DNA of 64,000 bases from Coptis chinensis (GCA_015680905.1 CM027377.1:41564501-41628500); one strand, 5' to 3'; shown: positions 22,376 to 33,655, counted from the first letter of the stretch. Made by a program: numbers and translations. The notes: generated by a model not told the origin, from the sequence alone.

Positions 22376-23305
22376 TATGACGAAGATAGCTATTTGGAAT
22401 GTGCGAGGCCTTAATGACAATAATAAAGCTAGATTTATGAATAAATTTAGAAATGAGAATAAATTGTGCATTTTTGGTATGTTGGAGACAAAAGTCAAGA
22501 TTGAGAAGTTTCAGGCTATCAGCAGCCTCTGTTGCCCCTCATGGGCCTTTGTTCACAACTATACGAGTAATCCAAGTGGTCGAGTATGGATATCATGGGA
22601 TCCGGTCAATATTTCATTGATGAAAATTATGGAAACGGAGCAGCTAATTCACTGCAAGGTGGAGCTGTTACCTACAATGCAATCGTTCTTTTTAACTGTG
22701 GTATATGCTAGCAACTCAAGTGCTGACAGACTGAGGTTATGGGGAGATATTTGTTCTATTCACTCGGGACTTCAGGGGGAGTGGTGTGTGGCAGGGGACT
22801 TTAACAATGTCTTATACTCCTTTGAACGTATTGGAGGGGAGGCGGTGCATGCCGTGGAGACGGGGGCCTTTTGGACTGCCTAGTCCAAGCCGAATCGTAT
22901 GATGATATTAAAGCTTCGTGGGGATTCTACACTTGGACTAACTTTGCCGGGAAGTGGTCTAAGATAGATAGGTGCTTGGTAAACAGCTCTTGGAGCTCGT
23001 CTTTTCCTTACTCATTTGTTGATTTTTGCCCCGTGCACGCCCCGACCACTCACCCATTATTATTGCTATATTGAATATTGCCTCTATAAGTCTCCCTTTC
23101 AGGTTCAGCAACTCTGGGTTTTGCATCCTGATTTTTTGGGCACGTTGCTGGCAAGCTGGAATGAACCAGTGTTTGGGTGCCCCATGTTCGTCCTCACCCA
23201 AAAACTGAAGAATCTAAAGAGTAAGCTAAAAGGGTGGGCAAAATTCTTCTGTTCGGAATTATCTAAGAAGACAGAAGCAGCAAGGAAAGAGCTCAAGAGC
23301 ATCTA
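22376..23305 (+). pseudogene. LINE B ORF2 N-terminus: AP-type endonuclease
   Basis: It begins MTKIAIWNVRGLNDNNKAR two bases after the ORF1 stop. It has LETKVK with the metal-binding Glu kept (LINE A has Lys there), then VAGDFNNVLYSFERIGG, KIDRCLVNSSW and the PDHSP segment. The frame changes at least three times between about 22860 and 23100 and meets a stop near 23305. The domain would nick the insertion site. Confidence 0.88.
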
Positions 23306-23327
23306 GAAAGAGCAACAAAGCAATCCA

Positions 23328-25202
23328 GTGGATAGACTGTTAAGCATACGGGAGAAGGAAGCCAGAACCACTCTTTGTCAGCTTATTATCATGGAAGGGG
23401 AGGATCTCCGACATAGAACAAAATGTGATTGGATGAAGTACGGGGATAAATGCACTGAATTTTTCCACAAGACGCTCAAAGAGAGAAAAGGCAGGAATCT
23501 TATATGGGCGATTCAGGACACTACTGGAATTATGAGGGAGGGACAGGTGGGAGTATCAGAAGCATTTGTTGATTATTACAAAGGGTTGTTGGGGCAAGCA
23601 GCCCCGGTTCTATGTGATGTGGCAAGTATGGAGGAGCTCCACTTCCCAAGAGTGCTCACTACACACGAGGCAGACCTTATGGTGCAGGATTTTTCTGAAG
23701 CAGAAGTACAACTAGCTTTGTTTGAGATGGATGATAGTAAGGCCCCAGGGCCTGATGGGTTCAATGCATACTTCTTCAAGAAGAACTGGCAGCATGTGAA
23801 GACGGAGTTTGTTAAAGCTGTTACTTCGGTGTTTGCAGTGAGGACAATTAATAGAGGAGTCAATTCAACTCACATCAGTCTCATCCCTAAATGTGCAACT
23901 CCCTCAAGAGTAGAAGAATTCCGACCTATTGCCTGTTGCAATGTCATCTATAAGTGTGTATCTAAACTCTTCATGAACCGAATGAAGCCGTATATGCCTG
24001 ACATCATCTCCAAGCAACAATCAGCCTTCATCCCTGGCAGATCGATCCAAGATAACCTCCTGTTGGCTCATGAGCTTATCAGAAGCTATAACCGGGCACA
24101 CGGGACTAAAAGATGCTCACTCAAGATTGATATAACCAAAGCATATGATACAGTCAGCTGGCAGACTATTGAGAAAGTAATGGCGAGATTCATATTCCAT
24201 GAGAAGTTCATTGAGTGGACAAAGATGTGCTATTCCTCACCTTTCTATTCTATTATAGTTAACGGTACACCACAGGGCTACTTTGCTGGCTGTAGGGGGC
24301 TCCGACAAGGGGATCCTATATCACCGTATTTGTTTGTCCTTGTTATGGAGGTACTTGGGGGAATGCTGAATCGGAGTGTGATGGCGAAAGAAATTTCTTA
24401 CCACTCTAAATGTAAGAAACTCGACATAACGCATTTGTGTTTTGTTGATGATGTCTTGGTGTTCTGTAAAGGGGATGAAAAGACAGTGATGGCAGTGAAG
24501 AAGACTATTGATGATTTCTCTACGTGCACTGGGCTGAAGCTAAGTAGACAGAAGACGACACTCCTTGTAGGCAGTATGAGTAATCACGAGGCACAGGAAT
24601 TGACGGATATTTTGGAAGTGCAGCTGGTGAAGCCCCCTGTAACTTACCTAGGATTGCCTCTCACTGCAGCAAGAATGGGTATTAAAGAATGCCTGCCACT
24701 GACGGAAATGGTCACCAAGAAGATTTCTAATTGGAAGAACAAGTCGCTCTCTCATGCGGGAAGGCTCCAATTAATCCAATCTGTCCTATCATCTCTTCAT
24801 GTTTACTGGGCTCGAACATTTGTGTTACCCAAAAGAACATTGCGAGATATTGCTAAGCTTTGTAATAGTTTCCTATGGGCAGGGCCAGACATGACACCGA
24901 AGATGCACCATGCTAGCCACACTCTCACTAGAATGGATAAAGAACAGGGAGGATTGGGCATTGTGGACCCTAGCATGTGGAACAAGGTAGCTTACTGTGG
25001 CCTGGTGTTTAAGATAGCCAGCTATGAGGACTCTTTATGGGTCAAATGGACAATTGAACATCATGTCCGGAAGCAACACTTCTGGACAATGGAGATCCCA
25101 GCTGACTGTTCATGGGTTTGGAGGAATGTACTAAAGCACCGCAAAGCTGCTCAGAAGTTTGTTAGGCATCAGATAGCGAGAGGCGAGCAAACATATGTTT
25201 AG
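23328..25202 (+). pseudogene. LINE B ORF2: intact reverse transcriptase segment
   Basis: A 624-residue open stretch holding the whole RT: KAPGPDGFNAYFFKKNW, FRPIACCNVIYKCVSK, QSAFIPGRSIQDNLL, KIDITKAYDTVSW, GLRQGDPISPYLF and LCFVDDVLVF. The catalytic box is FVDD instead of the usual FADD; both Asp are present. Thumb-like sequence follows to the TAG at 25200-25202. This is the best preserved coding stretch in the window, although the ORF2 it belongs to is broken on both sides. Confidence 0.93.
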
Positions 25203-25940
25203 CATGACCCATGGTGCCATGACACCGGCCATCTTTTGGGATGAAGCAGGTTCAACCGCTGAGTTCCTCACACTGCTTTGGTTGGTGATTTTATTGCTAA
25301 TGGTAGGTGGAATCACATCGTTTCTAGTCTGCCTGATAGTGCACTGAAGAAGAAGATTGAAGACACCGAAATTAATCACATGCTACAGCAGGACCAGGTC
25401 ATCTGGACACCGACTTCTACAGGTAGATTTACAGTCAAATCAGCGTATATGTCCTTAAAGCAACTCAGACCAAGAGTGAAATGGCATCGGGTGGTTAAGG
25501 GCAAGTTGGTTATACCGAAACACTCGTTTACTGGATGGCAGTTATTTTCGAACAGCTTACCAACCCAAGACCGACTGGTTAAGAAGAAAATTATCCACCA
25601 CTCTATGTGCGACTTTTGCAATGCTTCTAGGGAGCATTCCAAGCATCTCTTTTTCGATTGCCCGTATACAAAAGAGGTTTGGTCTAGTGTCAAAGGGTGG
25701 CTGGGTTTGAACACGCAAGTGAAGGCATCGACTGCTGAATGGTACAGCCTCCTCAGGATTTGTCGTGATGCCTCGCTTGAATCTGAGATTACTAGAGCAG
25801 TAACCTCTGCCACAATATATGCCATCTGGAGAGAGAGGAACTTAAGGAAATTTCAGCAGAAGCGCACACGAGTTGGTAGGTGCAAAGATCAAGTCAGAGA
25901 TGAAGACGTATCTACAAATCATGTTGACCGAAGTGCCTGG
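25203..25940 (+). pseudogene. LINE B ORF2: zinc-binding (zf-RVT) segment
   Basis: After the stop at 25202 and a frame change before about 25278, the frame carries WHRVVKGKLVIPKHSF, then CDFCNASREHSKHLFFDCPY, the Cys/His pattern of zf-RVT. It aligns with LINE A 7007-7576. The open frame runs on to 26114, but the homologous part ends near 25860. Confidence 0.88.
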
Positions 25941-26520
25941 AATAGTAGCAGCAAAGGTACTTCTGGACAGGATCGGTATCCAAGTGCAATACACAGTTTG
26001 CGCTCCGGTGTGGTGCAAATGGTCCAAGCCGCAATCGGGGATTTCATTGGTCAACACAGATGGGTCGGTTTCAATTTGACGCTTGAATGGGTATGGTGGT
26101 GTTATTCGAGATGAATTCGGTGCCATCAAACTAGTGTTTACAGGGAACTCGACTAAAAGATCGGTTATCACCCAAGAGTTGCTAGCAATTGAAGCTAGAA
26201 TGAAGGGAGCAATCCAGATTGGAGCGAGGAGGATTTGTGTATGCTCAGACTCGAAGGGAGCAGTAGGATCTATTACTGGAGCAGAGGAGCCGCCTTGGTA
26301 CTGCCTCAACATAGTGGCTACTATTGCCTGTTTGAAGTTACACTTTGAATGGGTGGATTTTAAACATGTGTTCATGGAATCAAACCGAGTTGCTGATTAC
26401 TTCTCAAAGCTAAGCAAGGAACATGAGAATTCTATTTTGTATTTCCTACCTCCATTAGACTATGAAATATCAGAAATGGTAAAGGAGGACGCACAAGGGA
26501 AAATGTACTTGAGAACATGA
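25941..26520 (+). pseudogene. LINE B ORF2 C-terminus: RNase H domain
   Basis: NTDGS (first Asp) near 26045 is followed by an in-frame stop near 26068, then GGVIRDEFGAIKLVF, QELLAIE (Glu), CSDSKGAV (Asp) and MESNRVADYFSK (last Asp). The end (EMVKEDAQGKMYLRT) matches the LINE A tail. The domain degrades template RNA during reverse transcription. The four catalytic acids are still recognisable. Confidence 0.88.
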
Positions 26521-26585
26521 GTCTCTTTTTCTTTAATACAGGTCGAGGTCAGCCTAACCTCTAAATGCTTCAAAAAAAATAAAAA

Positions 26586-26690
26586 AGCAACACCTCCCTT
26601 GTAAATCTCATGCCTCCAGAAGACTTACACACGCAATACGATTGCTCTCCGTCATTTTTCCTTACAGAGATCAACTGTCTTGTATCACCA
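26586..26690 (+). repeat. Target-site duplication of LINE B and remainder of tandem unit 2
   Basis: AGCAACACCTC at 26586-26596 is the 3' copy of the LINE B target-site duplication. The following 94 bases repeat 20298-20393 almost exactly, completing unit 2 of the tandem duplication. Confidence 0.85.
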
Positions 26691-27399
26691 TGAAGGTAGA
26701 AAAGTAAAACACAGCGAAGTAATCAATATAAATTCACCAAACGGAACATTCTATAAACAACCCTAAAGCTGGAATTTTCTAAAGAAATAAAAAAAGAAAT
26801 AAGCAATAAGTACTTGGAAAAGCCTCAATTGTTTTCTAACATTGTAAGAATTTTGATCCATACAAAAACTTGCAAGCACAATATTACAAAAGAATATCTA
26901 ACTCAAATTCGCAACAAAAGATCAAGAAAATTAAGCTTTAAAATTTCAATTGAAGTTGTACATATCGGAAAAAGAAATAAGATAAATATTGAAGTCACTG
27001 CCATGTCTGGTAGACGGAGTCAGTTGGATCATTGTGATTGTTTTCATAGGTTATTTATCAAAACATAGGTGAATCTATGAGCAGGAGAAACTTTAGATTG
27101 ATGTGTTCAAGACCATTCAGTCCACTTTCAGAATTTAGACATAAGGAAGCTAATGTTGTTGGTGAGTCGTCATGGTGCTTGGATAGTTAGCTCGATGCAT
27201 GGATTTTCTTTAGCTATACTTTCTCCATTGAAATCCGTCACTAATCTGAAACCAATTAGTTAGACCAATAAATCAAAATTATTGTACATAGATAAACCAA
27301 ACATTGTCAAATAAAAATAATATGTCAGTGACTTACTATTGATCAAAGCGTGCTCCAGTGGAGTTAGACTTTAGCATTCCTTATAGTGGTTAATGACAT
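26691..27399. other. Intergenic sequence, no gene seen
   Basis: AT-rich. A few short open frames lack domain similarity. On the minus strand it lies downstream of the TPR relic. Confidence 0.45.
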
Positions 27400-27900
27400 A
27401 CAAGTCAACCCTACAGTGACATACACATATACAATTAAACTAAAACATTTCACAAAATACTACGTAGTAATTAAACAACACATTTTATTCTCATGCAGCA
27501 TAATATATATAGTCTTACACAACATATGTTCAATGCCACCCCCTCAAAACCATCTATATTTTATACAGAGTTTAAGACTGGTTAAAGGCATGGGCCATTC
27601 TCAAAGGTCTCAGAACCAACAACTACGATGCTTTCAGGTAATGATCATAAACAAGAAACCAAAACAAGTTTAACCATTGAATAAAAGCCAGTGTTGTTGG
27701 ATGGATAAGAACATTATGCTTGTCTGAGTTCTATGCCTCCAATCTTCCGCCCATTAATGAAATGCTTCAAATTTATTCATTACAAAGAATAAGGCTTCAC
27801 CTTTGCGACATGCATCTGTGCGACTAAAATCCTTACATTATGCTCCTCGATGACTCTTTTTTCACGTTGAGCAAATTCCAAAGCCTTATTTAGCATCTCA
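27400..27900 (-). repeat. Duplicated exon-intron segment of the TPR relic
   Basis: This segment repeats 28600-29098, including the 3' part of the first exon, its donor, the whole following intron, the acceptor and about nine bases of the next exon. It sits directly downstream of the last exon, and the join supplies the TGA that now ends that exon. The copies are roughly 90-95% identical by eye. Confidence 0.85.
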
Positions 27901-29142
27901 ATTTCTGTATGAATATTCAGCCTTAAACTCTTTCTGAAGTTGGTCACTTGGTTCTATTTTTGCTGCCAGCACAACATCATCAAGGAATCCTCTTTGAGGA
28001 AATTCCTATGGTACAAGACGATACATCCCAAATTGCTCCTCTGCCTCGTCTTTTTATTCAATAAGTCGTAGATTATCCCCTGTCCAAAACCAATAACCAG
28101 GATAAGAGAATTTTTAAGATACATTCATTTGCTGGATACAAAACAATAGTGTGGGTAGACCGTGTGATGATCAGATATGGAAACAGCATGGCCATTTTAA
28201 CTAATAACCTTTATGGCCACTAATAGGAAACAATTTGTCACAACTTGCAAAATTTTAAATTTAGGTAAAAAAGGGAGCAATAAGGATTTTTCAGGGACAT
28301 AAGAGACATAACGGGAACTATCAGAACTTGTCAGCTGACAAATCAATTGTGATCTATAAGAGTTCGTCATGTTCAGGAAGGAGAATTTTACTAATCAACC
28401 TTTAGAATGTAAGTAGTGACAATCCTCAAACACGATCTACCAGACTAAATAATCTTAAGAATATTATCAATGCAAAAGAAGTGGGCTTAAATTATCTCCA
28501 CTTCGTTCCAGAAGCATCCTTACCTGACAAAGATATGGCCGAAAATCATGAGGGTTCTCATCAACCAGATCTTGGAATTTCTTCAAACCCTCCTTCAAGT
28601 CACCCTACAATGACATACACGTATATATAATTAAACTAAAACACTTCACAAAATACGGTAGTAATTAAAAACACATTTTATTCTCATGCAAAGATAATAT
28701 ATATGTTGTCTTATATAACATGTGTTCAATGCCACCCCCCTCAAACCATCTATATTTTATACATAGTTTAAGACTGGTTAAAGGCATGGGCCATTCTCAA
28801 AGGTCTCAGAACCAACAACTACGATGCTTCCAGGTAATGAACATAAACAAGAAACCAAAACAAGTTTAACCATTGAATAAAAGCCAGTGTTGTTGGATGG
28901 ATTAGAACATTATGCTTGTCTGAGTTCTATGCCTCCAATCTTCCACCCATTAGTGAAATGCTTCAAATTTATTCATTACAAAAATAAGGCTTCACCTTTG
29001 CGACATGCATCTGTGCGACTAAAATCCTTATGTTACGCTCCTCGATGACTCTTTTTTCACGTGGAGCAAATTCCAAAACCTTATTTAGCATCTCAAAAAC
29101 AGCTAGACCTTCATGATTTTTATGCATGGCCATTGCCAAACC
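27898..29142 (-). pseudogene. TPR-protein gene relic, last three exons
   Basis: Three exons with consensus splice sites are visible on the minus strand. Exon 28996-29142 (49 codons; GLAMAMHKNHEG ... RNIRILVAQMHVAK) has acceptor CTTTACAG. Exon 28524-28604 (27 codons; GDLKEGLKKFQDLVDENPHD, then FRPYLCQ) has acceptor TTGTAG and donor GTAAGG. The last exon, 27898-28079, has acceptor GGACAG and reads GIIYDLLNKK, then EFPQRGFLDDVVLAAK and EFKAEYSYRN. The sequence resembles a chloroplast-type TPR-like protein family of plants (from memory). The last exon has a frameshift after NKK and an in-frame TAG after RLVP, so it is a relic. Upstream exons were not found. Confidence 0.72.
28600..29098 (-). repeat. 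Source copy of the TPR exon-intron duplication
   Basis: Original position of the segment copied to 27400-27900, since it lies in correct exon order. The two copies share long runs, for example across GACTGGTTAAAGGCATGGGC. Confidence 0.85.
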
Positions 29143-29227
29143 CTGTAAAGGAGGAGATTCTTAGTGTTTTGTTTCCAAATGAACAGCCAACCAAAGCAGA
29201 ATTATGTAAGAATAAAACACAAGCACC

Positions 29228-30712
29228 TGATATATGATAAAATGATAGTTTACCTACGAAATGAACGTTGAAACTCAGAACGTAAGTAAACTAAAACTTA
29301 TTACAAGTCTATATTTATCAAGTTTTCTACTCTCAATTCTATCGAAATAGAGTGGAGTAACAAATTCGTTCCACTCCTAGTTCTCTAGCATGGAATATTT
29401 TCTAATCTAATTAATCATTTTTTAAGTCTAATGAGAGTTTTAACAGGGGGAATTATACTACGATGCAACTACCCACAAGATACAAACTATAATTGATTCA
29501 ACTACGGAAATACTACGTTGATTCTATAATAAGGAATTAGGGGGGATTGATTCCACCTTAACTCAACTTAACTCACTAACGACGAATCGTCGTAATCCGA
29601 ATTGAATCGCTACGCTGAGAACAATTGGTTCTTCCTAATCCCTAATTACACATGACATTTCTACCAATTCATAACTAGCATGTGAACGATTAAACCCATT
29701 CTCATGGCGAATTAATCGTTTCTAGAGTGGAATAGAAATTACGACGACTCTACGATAATCAGAATCAAGCTTTCATCAAGGCTTCTCAACCCCCTCTAAT
29801 GGAGGTTTAGCCAAGAATCATTCCGCAATCATTTCCATATGAATCTAAACTAAACATAATATCAAGATTCGAAATTTACTAATCTAAATTAAACAATAAT
29901 TAAAATCTAATTAACAACTAAGAAATGGTAACCAACAATAATTAAAACTAGATCTAATATATTGAAATAACAAAAATCAAAATGACAAGAATAATAACTA
30001 TTTTATTTATCTAATAAATGATATTCAATGATTCAAGAAATTAATCTAAAACAAGAAATGAAATTCTAAAACTAAGTTCTAAAACTCATTAATGGAGGCT
30101 AACTAATCTAATTCTAATCTAGGTCTAACTATCTACCATTAACAAAGAGCTAAGCTTTTGTTTTTATACTTTCAGATCCAAAAAATTGTGCATGGGCTTG
30201 GAGCCATATTTTGGGCCAGAGAATCAGGCCCAAAACCCAATTTCTTTAGTCTAAAATGGGCTATTCAGCTGCAGTTGGCTTCGACAGATGTTTCGTCCAT
30301 TTCTGCTCCTCTGATTGGGTCAAGGCTTGGACCATTGGAAAGCTCTTTCCGAGCTGGTCGTTTTGACATAAGGTAGGCCCAATTCCGAGGTCTGAGTCCA
30401 AATATATGGTCTTCGGAAGTTCTGCTAACTTTGTGTGCTGTTTCTGCCCGCGTTGACTTTGACTTTTCAGCTTTGACCGGGCTTTAGAAAGACTTTGTCT
30501 TCTTGAATCTTGGCCTTTAATCACAGAACTCCTTAGCAACCAACCATTGCTCCTTTATCTAGCTAAAGTGGTACATTTCTGCACATAATGGACTTTGAAG
30601 CCTGAAATGCATAAAAACACGTAATCAGTATTAACTCTTACTTATTATTCACATAATTGGTCTAAAAGTATGATTATTAAGGGGTTAAAACTACAGTTTT
30701 GGGCTCTTATCA
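29228..30712 (-). mobile_element. Solo LTR S1, Athila-type Ty3/gypsy
   Basis: A 1.49-kb LTR with TGATA...TATCA ends, flanked by the perfect 5-bp duplication GCACC (29223-29227 and 30713-30717). It is the same family as the LTRs of G1, G2 and G3. It is oriented as a minus-strand element, with GTATAAAAAC at about 30163 as the likely TATA box. The perfect flanks show it arose by LTR-LTR recombination after insertion. It sits just upstream of the TPR relic exons, probably in a former intron. Confidence 0.9.
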
Positions 30713-31199
30713 GCACCCTATAACCAGACACCACAAAGAACAATTGCTCGATATAAGCAAGCAATCTATATATAATTTTTTTTTTTTGACATTTTTCTCC
30801 CAAATTATTAGTTTCCAAAATTTAACATTAAGTTTTAATAGGATGTTCTACAAATCTCTGGTAATAGCAATCAAATTTTCAATTTTTTTCTCAAAAAATC
30901 ATACCTTTATAAACCCCAAAACACCTTTTGGGAACCCATGGTGTTCATCCTTCACCTTCATTCACATAAACCGAATTCCTGCAAAAGAAAAAGAAATAAC
31001 CAAACGAAAAAAATGAGGAAGAGGGAACTTAAAATGGAGTGAGCGAGGATACCATGGGGAGGGAGCCGTACCAGCGATCTGCGATAGATAGACTGCGTAC
31101 CACCTTCATTCTTTCTTTTTTTTTCCCTAAATTAATTAGAGAATAAGAGATATTGTGGAACCGCTATTAGCTTAGAAATACAGCATACCACCTAGATGA
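30713..31199. other. Intergenic or intronic sequence, no gene seen
   Basis: It contains a T-rich run near 30775-30790. A splice-acceptor-like TTTGCAG lies on the minus strand near 30980, but I could not tie it to an exon. Confidence 0.35.
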
Positions 31200-31810
31200 A
31201 CTTGAAAGTGTCCTGTCACAAGTTGTGAAATACAATGACAACCATTGGATGGAGGCCCTGCGGCCCCCACACCATTGCTTTTTATTAGATATATATCTAT
31301 ATGTTTTAATTCCTCCAACACCTTTTCTCTGTTAAATCCTGCATTGCCTTTCCGAGTTCCAACAAACGCAGCATCATTACTCGCTTGCCTTCCACCTTTT
31401 TTTTTAATGAGAAAATCAAACAGGTTAAAATGACACATTCCTGAGATGAAATTGGGGATTGTTGTTGCTGAGGTACCACCAAGTGGGTGTAGTAATCCAA
31501 ATGGGTGACTACAACTCTTGATTCATGAATTTGGAAGGAAGGAGTTGCAACAAAAGTAGAAAACTCCCCAGTCGTCAAAAGTACAGAGTCTTCGTGAAGA
31601 ATGAGTCCACTCGTTTCGCTGAGGCAAACTATTTATTAATTCTTCATTGAGGAAATAAATGTTGTTGCCTATATTAGCACCCAACTCCTTGGCCAAGAAA
31701 AATCTTGTGTCAGATTTTCCAATGAAAAGGACTAGATCCCCCAAGCTCTCCAACTTTATCGAGACCATCCGACAAAGATCCAACTTAAACACCTGAAAAA
31801 TGTGATGCAT
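31200..31810 (-). pseudogene. DUF295 / F-box-associated gene relic
   Basis: The minus-strand segment 31523-31810 reads VFKLDLCRMVSIKLESLGD, then LVLFIGKSDTRFFLAKELG, NNIYFLNEE and DDWGVFYF. This is the C-terminal pattern of plant DUF295 (KIB1-like F-box) proteins, which act as substrate adaptors of SCF ubiquitin ligases. The frame is then lost and further peptide-like sequence continues to about 31200. No F-box is visible and no start can be chosen, so this is a partial, broken copy. Confidence 0.6.
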
Positions 31811-31884
31811 TTGGCAATAGTATCTTACATAACAAACGCATCATTTTGGGAAAAAAACTTTAAGGTAGTCCTTGGCTCCTTCCT

Positions 31885-32317
31885 AGGGCTGTCAATGGGT
31901 TTAGATAACCGACCCGAACCAAACTAATAAAAAATGGTTTGGATTTTGGTAATTTGGTTTGCCCTCTACCGACCTGAAACCGAACCGAACCAATAAGATA
32001 TTGGTTTGGTTTTGGGTTTGTCCTATACCGAACCGATATGAACCCAAACCGATAAGATGACATTTTAATATTATTTATGATTAATTTTGTATATGTTTAT
32101 CAATTGTGTGGCTGAAATTAATTGATTTAATTTAGAATTTAATTGATTTTATAGTTTTCGGTTCGGATCGGTTCAGTTTCAGTTTGTAATATATCGGTTC
32201 GGTTTTGGGTTCTCAATTTTCTTATTGGTTCGGTTTGGTTTTAGGTTTCCAATTTTCTTATCGGTTCGGATTCAGATTTTCTAGAATCTGACCCAAACAG
32301 ATCCATTGAGAACCCCT
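31885..32317. mobile_element. hAT-like non-autonomous DNA element (candidate)
   Basis: A 433-bp stretch rich in GGTTCGG / CCGAACC repeats with related ends: AGGGCTGTCAATGGG on the left and, on the complement of the right end, AGGGGTTCTCAATGG. Such ends and inner repeats are common in plant hAT-type miniature elements. A clear 8-bp target duplication was not found; the flanks (GCTCCTTCCTAG and GCTCTTCTAG) are only similar. No transposase. Confidence 0.45.
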
Positions 32318-32660
32318 TGCTCTTCTAGTGAAAACATTGATACTTGGCAGTCCTGCACCAACATTTTCATAGACCACTACCTGTAAGGGTGAGATGCTAA
32401 TAGTGTAGTGGGCAAATATTGTACCTTTAGATATTTTATTTGACATTTCAAAACTCGAGATATTGACATAAGGATCAATATCTCGGTATGTTTCATGGTT
32501 ATTTCAAACATTTGCAAGTATTGAGCGGGAAAAGAAGGAGGAAGACAATGGACGCATGTCATAAGTTGATTAGGTCAAAGCTAATTGAAGAGACTATATA
32601 AAGACTGAAGGAGTTGAAAAGAGATTCATTCGAACATTCCCACAAAAATTGTTAGAAAAC

Positions 32661-32662
<2 letters not shown>

Positions 32663-32712
<50 letters not shown>
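32663..32712. repeat. (GA)n microsatellite
   Basis: About 24 GA units inside the presumed LTR of the Tat-like fragment, downstream of its TATA box. Confidence 0.95.
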
Positions 32713-32716
<4 letters not shown>

Positions 32717-32852
32717 AACAGAGCGATTGTAAAACTTCCATTATTGTTCAATAAAAAGCTTCATTCCACTTCAGTTCATTTCATTCATTCAAACCATTAT
32801 TGAATCTTAGTGATCTTAGAACAATCAAGAAAGGTTGTTCTTAGACATCACA

Positions 32853-32860
32853 TTGGCGCC
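32853..32860 (+). other. Primer binding site of the Tat-like fragment
   Basis: TTGGCGCC right after a TCACA LTR end, the usual primer motif of plant Tat/Athila elements. Confidence 0.65.
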
Positions 32861-32972
32861 ATGTGCATCGAGAACAAGAGAAGTTGAAGTTTTCTTCTTC
32901 TTCGATTTCGAATCCGTGGTTTTCTGAGTTTGACTGAAAGAAGAGTGAGTAGTGAATTGAGAATTGAATCGT

Positions 32973-33655
32973 AATGGCTCCAAAGAAAAGAGAAATAGCA
33001 AGCGAGTGGATAATGATAATCAATCACAAACAAGGAATACAAGAGCTTCAGTGAGTAAGCAATATCAGGAGGAAAACATTAAAATAGAAGTTTCACTTCA
33101 AGAAGTCTTGAAGCGATTGAGGGAAGTGGAAAAACAGAATGCTATATTAGTTAAAGAGAATTAAGAGATGAAGAATGCAAGTCCAAGTCAGATTTTAAAA
33201 GATCCCCATGTGGGAGAGGAGGAGGCTTGTAGTTCAAAGTCAGTTAGTCACTATACAGAGAAGGCATCGGCAAGAAACGAAAGAATTGGGGAAGTATCGC
33301 CGATACCTATAATTCTGATGCCACAACCAATCACCAAAGAGATGATACAAGAAATGATGCAAAAGCAGTTGGGTAACCAGCTTCTCAAGAAAACTTCAGC
33401 ATCGATAAGAAGGTTGGCAGATGATGTCAGCAGGAACCCTATTCATCAAAGTGTCGAGATGATGCCTATTCCACCCAAGTTCAAGATTCCCAAATATACT
33501 CAATATAATGGGACATCGGATCCTATGGATCATCTGTTTGGGTATCGACACCAATTTTCTATCTATCAAGGAACAGCTTATCTAGATTCTTTGTTATGCA
33601 AATCCTTTTCTTCAAGTCTGAAAGGGAAGGCTTTGAAATCGTTCTACTCTCCTTA
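32973..33655 (+). pseudogene. Tat-like gag remnant
   Basis: It starts MAPKKR at 32973. The later part (PPKFKIPKYTQYNGTSDPMD, then LLCKSFSSSLKGKALKSFYS) is a typical gypsy gag. A coiled-coil-like E/K-rich stretch precedes it. There are a few breaks, and the 3' part is missing. Confidence 0.75.

Larger units (their letters stand above)
20441..26581 (+). mobile_element. LINE B: L1-type non-LTR retrotransposon, nearly full length
   Basis: A 6.1-kb plus-strand element: 5' UTR (20441-20892), ORF1 (20893-22371), ORF2 with endonuclease, RT, zinc-binding and RNase H (22376-26520), a short 3' UTR and an A-rich tail at 26572-26586. The flanking repeat AGCAACACCTC (20430-20440 and 26586-26596) is the target-site duplication. 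The proteins align with LINE A throughout but are clearly diverged, so this is a different subfamily. I count eight or more breaks, so it is not active as it stands. Confidence 0.92.
32378..33655 (+). mobile_element. Tat-like Ty3/gypsy fragment: LTR, primer site and gag start
   Basis: A probable LTR (about 32378-32850, start uncertain, with TATATAAAG near 32594 and a GA microsatellite) is followed by the TTGGCGCC primer motif and a leader with gag. It stops abruptly at about 33655 where unrelated sequence begins, so only the 5' end remains. Style and primer motif suggest the Tat branch. Confidence 0.6.

Noticed and set aside
21880-22498. Minus-strand open frames of 160-180 residues
   Set aside because: They are antisense to the end of LINE B ORF1 and the start of ORF2, both recognisable on the plus strand.
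20248-26690. A 100-bp-plus target-site duplication made by LINE B
   Set aside because: The copy immediately left of LINE B is only the first third of the unit. The complete unit lies further left. The true duplication at the LINE borders is the 11-mer AGCAACACCTC.
27386-27673. Plus-strand open frame of 95 residues
   Set aside because: It lies in the duplicated intron-exon segment and is antisense to TPR-relic sequence. The sister copy does not conserve it.
32663-32712. CRISPR-like or other structured array
   Set aside because: It is a simple GA microsatellite without spacers.
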